Source: Thermoplasmata archaeon | GTDB lineage: Archaea > Thermoplasmatota > Thermoplasmata > Thermoplasmatales > Thermoplasmataceae | DNA: 5,185 bases | Assembly: GCA_021799315.1 (NCBI GenBank) | Contig: JAJZAR010000105.1 | Coordinates: 1-5,185 of the forward strand | Direction: 5' to 3' | Part shown: in pieces, positions 1 through 5,179 of the stretch | Layout of the letters: every line of letters starts with the position of its first letter | Numbering within the stretch: the first letter of the stretch is position 1 | Translations under genes and position numbers: made by a program | Notes under the pieces: generated by a model | Told to the model about the DNA's origin: nothing | Databases searched by the model: none | Seen by the model: only the letters and a program-made list of their open reading frames with translations

Positions 1-941
1 AAAAATATGAGATTGTGGCAGGGCTGTTCCATGGCTATGATTACATGAAGTTCTTTGAGGCTGATGCAAAGGGAAAACTCAGAATAATTTTAGAGGCATC
101 CGACTTCATACTTTCAGTTGAAAAGGGGAAAGAAAGGTTCCTGGAGAATATATCCTTACTTGTGAGGGCATATGCATTATGCAACCCGAGCAAGGAGTCC
201 CGGGAACTCAGGGATGAAATCGGCTTCTTCCAGGCAGTCAGGGCAACAATATTGAAGAATAGCGAAGGTTTCGAACATGATTACAATAACGCTGACTCTG
301 CAATTAAGCAGATACTGTCAAAGGCAATAGTATCTGACAGGGTAATAGATATATTTGAAGCTGCAGGCCTTGAAAAACCCGATATATCTATACTATCCGA
401 TAAGTTTCTTTCAGAGGTAGAAGACATGCCACAGAAGAACCTGGCGTTTGAAGCTCTAAAAAAGCTGCTGGCAGACCAGATTAAATTAAGGGCTAAAAAG
501 AGTATCATCCAGGGAAGGTCATTTGCAGACTTACTGGATAAAACAGTAAAGAAATACATAAACAGGAGCATAGAAGCTGCACAGGCTATTGAAGAGCTTA
601 TTGAACTGGCAAAGAAAATACGTGAAGATCAGAAGAGAGGGGAACAGCTGAATCTAACAGATGATGAAGTTGCATTCTATGATGCACTTGCAGATTATAA
701 GACAGCTAAAGATGTTTTAGGAGATGATACACTTAAGAAAATTTCCAGAGAATTAGTTCTGGCATTGAAGAGGAATGTAAAAATAGACTGGACTATCAGG
801 GAAAGTGTGCAGGCCCAGATGAGATTAGTTGTTAAAAAGATTTTAAGGAAATACCATTATCCTCCGGATGGGCAAAAAACGGCTACTGACACAGTGCTTG
901 AGCAGGCTAAACTGTTTGCACAGGAATGGGCAGTTTCTTAA
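1..941 (+). CDS. hsdR: Type I restriction enzyme R subunit (HsdR), C-terminal part, cut by left edge
   Basis: This is the C-terminal end of the ATP-dependent motor and nuclease subunit of a type I restriction-modification complex, which translocates and cleaves DNA lacking the host methylation. The frame is open to the left edge (first full codon at 3, reading KYEIVAGLFHGYDY), so the GTG at 15 is an internal valine and not a start. The visible 312 residues correspond to the helical C-terminal region of EcoR124I-type HsdR (DUF3387). The stretch DWTIRESVQAQMR followed by VVKKILRKYHYPPD and then VLEQAKLFAQEW is the characteristic end of this family. The nuclease and helicase motifs would lie upstream, outside the window. 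hsdM and hsdS are not seen, and in M-S-R order they would also be upstream. The gene ends normally at TAA and converges on the AlbA_2 gene. The family assignment rests on recognition of this C-terminal pattern and is strong. Confidence 0.95.
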   Translation, partial: KYEIVAGLFHGYDYMKFFEADAKGKLRIILEASDFILSVEKGKERFLENISLLVRAYALCNPSKESRELRDEIGFFQAVRATILKNSEGFEHDYNNADSAIKQILSKAIVSDRVIDIFEAAGLEKPDISILSDKFLSEVEDMPQKNLAFEALKKLLADQIKLRAKKSIIQGRSFADLLDKTVKKYINRSIEAAQAIEELIELAKKIREDQKRGEQLNLTDDEVAFYDALADYKTAKDVLGDDTLKKISRELVLALKRNVKIDWTIRESVQAQMRLVVKKILRKYHYPPDGQKTATDTVLEQAKLFAQEWAVS

Positions 942-1023
942 GGAATGGATTAAATATGGTGTTTATTTACACAACAAACCTATTTTTGCCTAGATACACT
1001 AAGAAGCTAAAGCGACGTAGGCT
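942..1023. other. Convergent intergenic spacer with a T-run
   Basis: These 82 bp separate the hsdR stop from the stop of the opposing AlbA_2 gene. A run of five T at 983-987, after other short T-rich patches, could serve as an archaeal oligo-T terminator for hsdR. No hairpin or gene is evident. Confidence 0.35.
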
Positions 1024-1971
1024 CTACTTTAGGTAAGGACTGAATGTTACATTAAATTGTGAAATAGCCCCATTTTTAAAGGTCGCAGTTGTAAAAGAAA
1101 GTCCCTTTCTTTCATATACTGTCATTTTTATTTCTATTTCTATATCTTTAGGTGTAAGAATATCAAAATTTCCTACATTCAAATCAAGTTGCGGATAAGA
1201 TGGCATTTTAATAGGTTGGAACAACTTAAATACTAGCCTTGGATTATTTCTATCATCAGTAGATATTTCAAAATCTTTGTTGTTAGATCTTATGCTAAAT
1301 TCAGTGTCATTATGTTTAGGTTCGAAAACTAATATACCTACAATATCTAATCCAGGTGCCGTCCCTTTATTTTTCAGCACTATCTTTACCTCGCATGAGT
1401 GCCCCCCATTAGTAGAAACTCGCCTACTGACGAGTCCCAAAACTGGATACACAATAGGGTAGTTTCTTTCCCCTACTATCAAAAACAATTCGCCAATTTC
1501 TATCGCTTTGGTACTATCTGCTTTTCTAATCCATCCCTGGTTATCAATCTTAGAATAGAAGACTGCGTAGGGGTGGGTCCTGCTGACTTCTACTAGAATT
1601 ACAAATCCATTGGTGACGTCAATTTCAATTACATCACATGTAAAACCGTTTGCACTAGAAGGTATAGATCCTATACTATCAAGGGTCTTATTCCTAATCC
1701 TGTCTTGCCTAAGAGAATCATCTTTTATTGGTACAATTCTTTCTATTTTTCTGTTATGAGCATCAAAGCCAAGCAAAAGAAGTCCACCACTGTTGTCAAG
1801 TTTGTTCAAGAAGCCTACCAACGGCTTAATAACCAACTCGCGGATATCTTTTTGGCTATTTAATCTTTTGCATTCAATTATTGACGTTTCCTGTTCTATT
1901 CCAATTACCTTATTTAAATCTCTCTCTGTGATGCCTGTTTCTTTATCAAATATACTTTTAATTATTTTCAT
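1024..1971 (-). CDS. AlbA_2 / Schlafen-domain protein with C-terminal beta-rich domain
   Basis: The N-terminal half (about residues 25-165) matches the AlbA_2 (Schlafen-like) domain. It has the opening ETSIIECKR, a helix ending in GFLNKL, the SGGLLLLGFD strand-turn, a VILVEVSRTHPYAVF strand, and WIRKADSTKAIEI, which corresponds to the usual 'y.R.gs.t..a' ending. E28, E33 and D70 have nearly the spacing of the three-carboxylate RNase site of mammalian SLFN13 (E205, E210, D248). Nuclease activity is therefore possible but unproven. There is no ATPase domain. Residues about 185-315 look like one beta-sandwich-type domain, for example CEVKIVLKNKGTAPG. Family members occur as regulators and as defence effectors. 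The ATG at 1971 leaves a natural short leader before the domain. It has no obvious TATA element at -25 and no Shine-Dalgarno, so transcription may begin further upstream, near 2115. The gene lies between the type I restriction gene and a degraded methyltransferase gene. Domain call is good; biological role is inferred. Confidence 0.8.
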   Translation of the reverse strand: MKIIKSIFDKETGITERDLNKVIGIEQETSIIECKRLNSQKDIRELVIKPLVGFLNKLDNSGGLLLLGFDAHNRKIERIVPIKDDSLRQDRIRNKTLDSIGSIPSSANGFTCDVIEIDVTNGFVILVEVSRTHPYAVFYSKIDNQGWIRKADSTKAIEIGELFLIVGERNYPIVYPVLGLVSRRVSTNGGHSCEVKIVLKNKGTAPGLDIVGILVFEPKHNDTEFSIRSNNKDFEISTDDRNNPRLVFKLFQPIKMPSYPQLDLNVGNFDILTPKDIEIEIKMTVYERKGLSFTTATFKNGAISQFNVTFSPYLK

Positions 1972-2004
1972 AATTTGAAGTAATTTAAACTGCTGTATTA
2001 ATTT

Positions 2005-2115
2005 TTACATGATAACTATGCCGGATATTGCGTGTCTGGTCTCGAATGTGTGTCCACAGGAAACTGCTGTACTTTTAGATATTTTTCCGTATGTGCTAAT
2101 TGGTATTTGAGACAT
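2005..2115 (-). CDS. Possible small leaderless ORF (36 aa) ahead of the AlbA_2 gene
   Basis: A short frame begins MSQIPISTYGKISK and ends GIVIM before TAA at 2005-2007. It includes a lone SCGH, which is too little to call a zinc site. Two features favour it. An A/T element (GAATATAG on the minus strand, 2144-2137) is centred about 25 bp before its ATG, the spacing seen at other genes here. It also ends 33 bp before the AlbA_2 start, which lacks a promoter at the expected place. It has no recognisable homology. The opposite strand has a 33-codon frame over the same bases (2009-2110) with no promoter of that quality. This could equally be untranslated leader. Confidence 0.25.
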   Translation of the reverse strand: MSQIPISTYGKISKSTAVSCGHTFETRHAISGIVIM

Positions 2116-2136
2116 TATATTGGAAATCCGGTATTT

Positions 2137-2144
2137 CTATATTC
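2137..2144 (-). promoter_or_regulatory. Possible TATA element for minus-strand transcript into AlbA_2 gene
   Basis: The minus strand reads GAATATAG here, centred about 25-26 bp before the ATG at 2115. The match to an archaeal TATA box is only moderate. It is listed because the AlbA_2 gene has no better candidate close to its own start. Confidence 0.3.
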
Positions 2145-2206
2145 CCGAAACAGAGTCAAAATTATTCAATACAGTTAATAGCCGCCATAGGCCTAACGCA
2201 TAAAAT

Positions 2207-2215
2207 TTTATATAT
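2207..2215 (+). promoter_or_regulatory. Archaeal TATA box for the 106-aa gene
   Basis: The stretch TTTTATATATAA lies within an A-rich flank (AAAA just upstream, as expected of a BRE). It is centred about 26-27 bp before the ATG at 2239, so the transcript should start at or within a few bases of the start codon. No Shine-Dalgarno is present, consistent with a leaderless mRNA. Confidence 0.7.
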
Positions 2216-2238
2216 AATGCACATCTTTTTTAGATATT

Positions 2239-2559
2239 ATGGTTGATGGATGTAAACCAGACTGGGAGAAATTTAAAGGGAATGTAATTGAGTTTAATAA
2301 AAAGAGTGGGGACAGATCATATTTTGTGTATTTGTATATAGTACAGAAAGTAAAAGACAGTGAGAATCCAGGAGAAGATTTAGTTAATTTCATGAATAAT
2401 TGGAGTATGAGACGGAAAACGGAGTCAACTAAAACATTAATTAATGACTGGTACAGCGATAACAGGTACATGGATGCCAAATTCATTGATGAGTACAACT
2501 GGATGGAATTTACAAAGAATCCGCCGAAACCTCCAGACCAGAAAAGGAAGGTATCATAA
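2239..2559 (+). CDS. Hypothetical protein, 106 aa
   Basis: I do not recognise this family. The product is small, soluble and highly charged, with many aromatics in its second half (NDWYSDNRYMDAKF, EYNWMEF) and a basic, proline-rich tail (NPPKPPDQKRKVS). No transmembrane segment, signal peptide or cysteine motif is visible; there is only one Cys, at residue 5. The strong TATA element centred about 26 bp before the ATG supports both the strand and this start, and argues that it is a real leaderless gene. It is divergent from the AlbA_2 gene. Its last 50 bp overlap, on the other strand, the end of a degraded reading frame. A T-rich tract follows the stop. The size and isolated promoter would suit an accessory protein such as a small defence component or inhibitor, but nothing in the sequence shows that. 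Confidence 0.65.
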   Translation: MVDGCKPDWEKFKGNVIEFNKKSGDRSYFVYLYIVQKVKDSENPGEDLVNFMNNWSMRRKTESTKTLINDWYSDNRYMDAKFIDEYNWMEFTKNPPKPPDQKRKVS

Positions 2560-2893
2560 GTTTCTTTATTTCTCTTTTAAGTTCGGGCCAAATATTTTTG
2601 GTTATACGCCTTAAAAAATTGCACTGGCAAATTCCTTGATATTTCCCTCCAAAGAAATCTTTCTCAAATAGATTGTAATCAAATGAAATCTTGCATCTGT
2701 CGTAAACTCCAAACTATTCCTTCATAATGAACATTTGCGCCTTATTGTTTGCTGGCATTACTTTCATCATCTCCAGACATACTAACCGATTTACTTTCTG
2801 CCTGGTAAATATAGTAGCTGAATTGGAAATAACAATTCCCTGCTCTTTTTCTATTATTTCCCGTAGTTTTATTTTTTCTTTATCAATCCACAT
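2510..2893 (-). pseudogene. Degraded reading frame of unknown family, broken by an in-frame TAG
   Basis: From 2893 the minus strand reads MWIDKEKIKLREIIEKEQ through to MFIMKE, then TAG at 2716-2714. The same frame then continues for 67 more codons (FGVYDRCKISFDYN..., FFGGKYQGICQCNFLRR, ITKNIWPELKREIKKL) to TAA at 2512-2510. Both halves have the amphipathic, lysine/glutamate-rich look of real protein, so this is probably one gene split by a nonsense mutation. The final 10-15 codons overlap the 106-aa gene antisense and may be run-on. It joins the methyltransferase remnant through an 11-bp overlap (ATG at 2893, TGA at 2885-2883). It could be that gene's C-terminus shifted by a 4-bp duplication, or a separate downstream gene such as a partner restriction enzyme. 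I cannot identify the family. The longer frame from 2977 is not a better gene: its first 28 codons are the shadow of the methyltransferase frame. Confidence 0.5.
2561..2578 (+). terminator. T-rich tract after the 106-aa gene
   Basis: Directly after the TAA the plus strand reads TTTCTTTATTTCTCTTTT. Clustered T-runs just past a stop are the usual archaeal termination signal, and no hairpin is needed. The assignment rests on position and composition only. Confidence 0.4.
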
Positions 2894-3133
2894 TATTCTC
2901 AGCGGGATAAGACGGATTTTGTAGATCTTTGAATTCCAGAATGTCCTGATACCAGTTACAATAAACTTCATCATCATATATTTTTCTCCTAGGCAAATTA
3001 TCTTTTATCCATTCTATTAACCTCTTTTAATCCAAGTCTTCTAGTACATTCGGAAAACCTCCCAATGTTTACCGTTAGGTGGCATTATTCCTCTCCATTC
3101 TTGTGCTGCTGGGCCATTTTTGCGTGGACTTAT
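2883..3133 (-). pseudogene. DNA methyltransferase remnant (beta-class, type III/type II-like N6/N4 MTase)
   Basis: Two frames on the minus strand together spell the middle of a site-specific DNA methyltransferase. From 3133 the frame reads ISPRKNGPAAQEWRG then IMPPNGKHWEVF, ending at TAG (3043-3041). It continues one frame over from about 3044 as VLEDLD, meets TAA (3029-3027), then runs KRLIEWIKDNLPRRKIY, NWYQDILEFKDLQ and NPSYPAENNVD to TGA (2885-2883). Intact relatives have the same order: 'EWRG..PP.G.HWR', 'LD..G.I.W...G.PRRK.Y', 'QD.WEFKD....YPTEKN'. This segment normally lies between the catalytic DPPY and the SAM-binding FxGxG motif. Neither motif is present, and the N-terminal half is absent because the 239-aa gene occupies its place. 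At least one frameshift and two stops make it inactive. It was recognised from family pattern by eye; a translated search would settle it. Confidence 0.72.
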
Positions 3134-3849
3134 CGCTTCTTTCTTGTTACCTTTGAAATCTGCTGGTGTGCTTCATTCCATTTCTTCTCACGTTTAACGT
3201 ATAGCCTATCAACTGCAGCCTGGCTTCTCACATATGTAGAACCTGGTACATCAGGATCTATTCCGGATATTTCGGATCCGATTACAAACCTCTTGGAAAG
3301 CATCTCCCTGGTAAAGTAGCCTTCAGGATGTTTCTTCTTAAGCTTCTTCTGGTTGATAACTACCAGATTGTCCTTGTAGTCAGTATTCTGGCAAACATCC
3401 TCTTCTGAATACCATATTCCTGGTTCAGAAAGCATCGGGCAAAGGCTATTGTTGCAACCTTTTCCATATAATGGGCAACTGGCATTTTCAGGGCCCTGTT
3501 TTGCCTTTGCCAGGCTTATGGCATGCTTTTTGACTAGCGCTATATCTTTTTTATCCAATTCAGTTATTTTCTCTATTGCCGGCTTCATGGCAATGAATTT
3601 CTTATTTTGGGTTCCCACTAAAATTTCATAGGCGGCATATCCGATCATCTTCCCCTGCATAGTTTCCTCACCAAGGAGGTAAAGAATAAGAATCTTGTTT
3701 AACAAGTCCCTTCTGAAAATATCGATATGCGTGTCGTGCCATGAATTAAAATATCTTCCATCTGGGATTCCTTTCTTTTTGTTCTCTAATTTCCCCTTGT
3801 TATCTCCCTTTGCCTGGATTTCTGCCTTCGTTTTCTTTTTAACTTCCAT
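3130..3849 (-). CDS. Hypothetical protein with a four-cysteine cluster, 239 aa
   Basis: I do not recognise this family. The N-terminus is very basic (KKKTKAEIQAKGDNKGK), followed by a conserved-looking GIPDGRYFNSWHDTHIDIF segment and a helical region (about residues 45-75). C125, C132, C137 and C153 form C-x6-C-x4-C-x15-C within CPLYGKGCNNSLCPM and downstream, a plausible zinc or iron-sulfur site. The C-terminus is again basic (VKREKKW, VTRKKR), so nucleic-acid binding is reasonable. No membrane segment or signal peptide is evident. The ATG at 3849 is favoured by a TATA-like GTATAA centred 25 bp upstream, giving a leaderless transcript. It is divergent from the winged-helix gene and shares its intergenic region. 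Just past its stop, and overlapping it by a few bases, begins the methyltransferase remnant in another frame. The present C-terminus could therefore lie at a rearrangement junction. Confidence 0.7.
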   Translation of the reverse strand: MEVKKKTKAEIQAKGDNKGKLENKKKGIPDGRYFNSWHDTHIDIFRRDLLNKILILYLLGEETMQGKMIGYAAYEILVGTQNKKFIAMKPAIEKITELDKKDIALVKKHAISLAKAKQGPENASCPLYGKGCNNSLCPMLSEPGIWYSEEDVCQNTDYKDNLVVINQKKLKKKHPEGYFTREMLSKRFVIGSEISGIDPDVPGSTYVRSQAAVDRLYVKREKKWNEAHQQISKVTRKKR

Positions 3850-3870
3850 AGATACCTAATTCATACCACC

Positions 3871-3877
3871 TTATACT
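3871..3877 (-). promoter_or_regulatory. TATA-like element for the 239-aa gene
   Basis: The minus strand reads AGTATAA here, centred about 25 bp before the ATG at 3849. Its spacing matches the promoters at 2207 and 3954 and predicts transcription starting at the start codon. Confidence 0.5.
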
Positions 3878-3906
3878 CTATCGGATTTTTCAAAACAGTA
3901 ACAAGC

Positions 3907-3935
3907 TATTACTTTTACTTCATCAAAAAGTAATA
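3907..3935. repeat. 10-bp perfect inverted repeat between divergent promoters
   Basis: TATTACTTTT (3907-3916) and AAAAGTAATA (3926-3935) are exact reverse complements separated by 9 bp. The dyad lies about 18 bp upstream of the TATA box of the winged-helix gene and about 30 bp upstream of that of the 239-aa gene. This is a natural place for a dimeric regulator to act on both genes. The A/T-rich composition raises the chance of a random match, and its role as an operator is inferred. Confidence 0.5.
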
Positions 3936-3953
3936 ACGGATAAAAAAACAAGG

Positions 3954-3961
3954 TTTATATA
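3954..3961 (+). promoter_or_regulatory. Archaeal TATA box for the winged-helix gene
   Basis: TTTATATA is preceded by a purine-rich stretch (AAAAAAACAAGG) resembling a BRE. It is centred about 25 bp before the ATG at 3983, predicting a leaderless transcript and fixing the start codon. Confidence 0.75.
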
Positions 3962-3982
3962 TTGTATGGATATAGGTTTGTA

Positions 3983-4876
3983 ATGAATATCAATAAAGCA
4001 AAAATAGAAGCAAGGAAGCGAATGTCCCTAAATAGTGCAAAGATGCTTCTTGTGCTCGCTGACGGGCCAATAAAGAGTTCTGAGTTCAGGCAGAAATGCA
4101 AAGAAGAACTGGGCCTCAATCAGTGGAAACAGATAAATGACTACCTGGAGCCACTTTTAGAAAAAGGATGGGTGATCAAGGGGAATAAGAAAGAGGACAA
4201 CGGGCAGTATCTCCTCGCTTTCCATAGCGATCCAAGGGTAATGCATCGGTTCATCCTGGCACTGGCATGGGATCAGAACCTTGCCGGGGATATTGCCAGT
4301 GAACTTGAAAAAATAAATGCCCACAGAATGGAAACGGCTCCTGACTATAGAGTTCTTCAGGATGCTTCAACCCTGTATGAGTCCGGGCTAATAGATAAAA
4401 TGAGCAAAGAAACCATCAGGGCGTTCATTGCCTACTCTTCCCTGTTTTTCTCTTACACTTATGAGGGAAATCAGCACTTCTATGCATATATTGAGGAAAC
4501 GAGAAAACATGACGAGGAAAAGCGATCTCTGTGGGCCAAGGTGTTTGGTGCCTATCCAAGCCATTCATACCATGAGTTTGTGGACGATGAAATGGTCTCC
4601 ACTATACTACCCAAGTTGAACGGAAAAACTGAAAAGCGGATTGGGATCACCTCTCCAATTGCCGATCCTGTCGATGAAGCGGCCTATCGCAAGATTTTTG
4701 CTTTTCTGGTTCCACTCCTCAGCGAACGCTGGAATATGGGCGACAAACGTCTTTTCCCATTTACAAAAGACTTTTACAGAAAAAGCTTCCCCGAACTGGT
4801 AATAAAGTGGCAACAAAACAGAGATGAACCGGAAAAGAAGGTTCTAAAGACCTACCTGTTTCAGGAAAATCAATAA
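3983..4876 (+). CDS. Winged-helix-turn-helix protein with large unknown C-terminal domain, 297 aa
   Basis: Residues about 15-80 form a plausible winged helix: helix 1 SLNSAKMLLVLAD, helix 2 SSEFRQKCKEELG, a recognition helix LNQWKQINDYLEPLLEKGWV, and a wing KGNKKEDNGQYLLAF. The pattern resembles archaeal MarR/ArsR-like domains, in which the second helix is followed by 'L...G.V'. The remaining 215 residues are mostly helical and rich in aromatics (FIAYSSLFFSYTYEGNQHFYAYIEE, given here as FFSYTYEGNQHFY within 4400-4500), with no motif I recognise. They may sense a ligand or mediate dimerisation. The frame extends upstream to a TTG at 3962, but the TATA box at 3954-3961 overlaps that codon, so the ATG at 3983 is the real start. 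It is divergent from the Cys-cluster gene across a palindromic intergenic region, which suggests local or self regulation. DNA binding is inferred from fold pattern only. Confidence 0.72.
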   Translation: MNINKAKIEARKRMSLNSAKMLLVLADGPIKSSEFRQKCKEELGLNQWKQINDYLEPLLEKGWVIKGNKKEDNGQYLLAFHSDPRVMHRFILALAWDQNLAGDIASELEKINAHRMETAPDYRVLQDASTLYESGLIDKMSKETIRAFIAYSSLFFSYTYEGNQHFYAYIEETRKHDEEKRSLWAKVFGAYPSHSYHEFVDDEMVSTILPKLNGKTEKRIGITSPIADPVDEAAYRKIFAFLVPLLSERWNMGDKRLFPFTKDFYRKSFPELVIKWQQNRDEPEKKVLKTYLFQENQ

Positions 4877-5099
4877 CCAAATACACTATGGGAGACTATA
4901 TTTCAAAGCGTTAAAAGGTAAAGCGCCACTATGCTATAAGGTGATTTATAAGGATAACAGAGAAGTCATAACAAGATGGGCGGGAAATCCGAGAGAAACT
5001 GAAACCTCCATCGCGAATAGGGCAAATACGAATTATAATTTAGATTGTACAACTTTCATATTATCCAATTCATTAGAATCCCATATGGAACTCATATGA
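4848..5099 (+). pseudogene. Possible gene fragment without a start, overlapping the end of the winged-helix gene
   Basis: After the winged-helix gene's stop, the next frame over is open from 4848 to TGA at 5097-5099. It reads YGRLYFKALKGKAPLCYK, then VIYKDNREVITRWAGNPRET, which looks like genuine protein in composition. There is no ATG near its beginning. The only early start is GTG at 4941, which would give 52 residues and has no TATA element at the right spacing. I do not recognise the family. It may be a 5'-truncated gene remnant or chance. Confidence 0.25.
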
Positions 5100-5179
5100 A
5101 CCCAAAATATAGAGCCTACAATATCCCCATCGATGGTCTTCAAACACCAAAAAGATTAAGCGATGAAACCGTATTATAA
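5039..5179 (+). pseudogene. Second possible coding fragment near right edge
   Basis: A different plus frame is open after TAA at 5036-5038 and reads LYNFHIIQFIRIPYGTH, then MNPKYRAYNIPIDGLQ and a short tail, to TAA at 5177-5179. The only ATG, at 5096, would give 27 residues. The protein-like composition and overlap with the preceding fragment suggest a frameshifted remnant of one gene. It may also be independent or random. No family is recognised, and nothing else is visible between 4877 and the right edge. Confidence 0.22.

Noticed and set aside
15..17. GTG at 15 as the start of a separate 308-aa protein
   Set aside because: The frame is open to the edge and the preceding codons (KYEI) belong to the conserved HsdR sequence.
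2009..2110. 33-codon plus-strand ORF (MITMPDIACLVSNV...) in the divergent spacer
   Set aside because: No promoter at the right spacing and no following gene in phase; the minus-strand alternative is slightly better supported.
2208..2498. 96-codon minus-strand ORF opposite the 106-aa gene
   Set aside because: Hydrophobic, leucine/serine-rich shadow translation with no promoter. The plus-strand gene has a strong TATA box.
2714..2716. TAG read through as pyrrolysine, since some archaea use it
   Set aside because: The neighbouring methyltransferase remnant has stops and a frameshift of its own, so decay is simpler. No pyrrolysine genes are visible.
2714..2977. 87-codon minus-strand ORF beginning MMMKFIVTGIRTFW
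   Set aside because: Its first 28 codons overlap the methyltransferase frame (DEVYCNWYQDILEF), which is far more protein-like and matches a known family. Only the part after about 2893 looks coding, and it continues past the TAG.
3962..3982. TTG start at 3962 for the winged-helix gene
   Set aside because: The TATA box at 3954-3961 abuts this codon, so it would lie upstream of the expected transcription start. The ATG at 3983 fits the 25-bp spacing.
5082..5098. Two CATATG hexamers 11 bp apart
   Set aside because: Each is a short self-complementary word common in A/T-rich DNA; no link to a gene start or promoter was evident.
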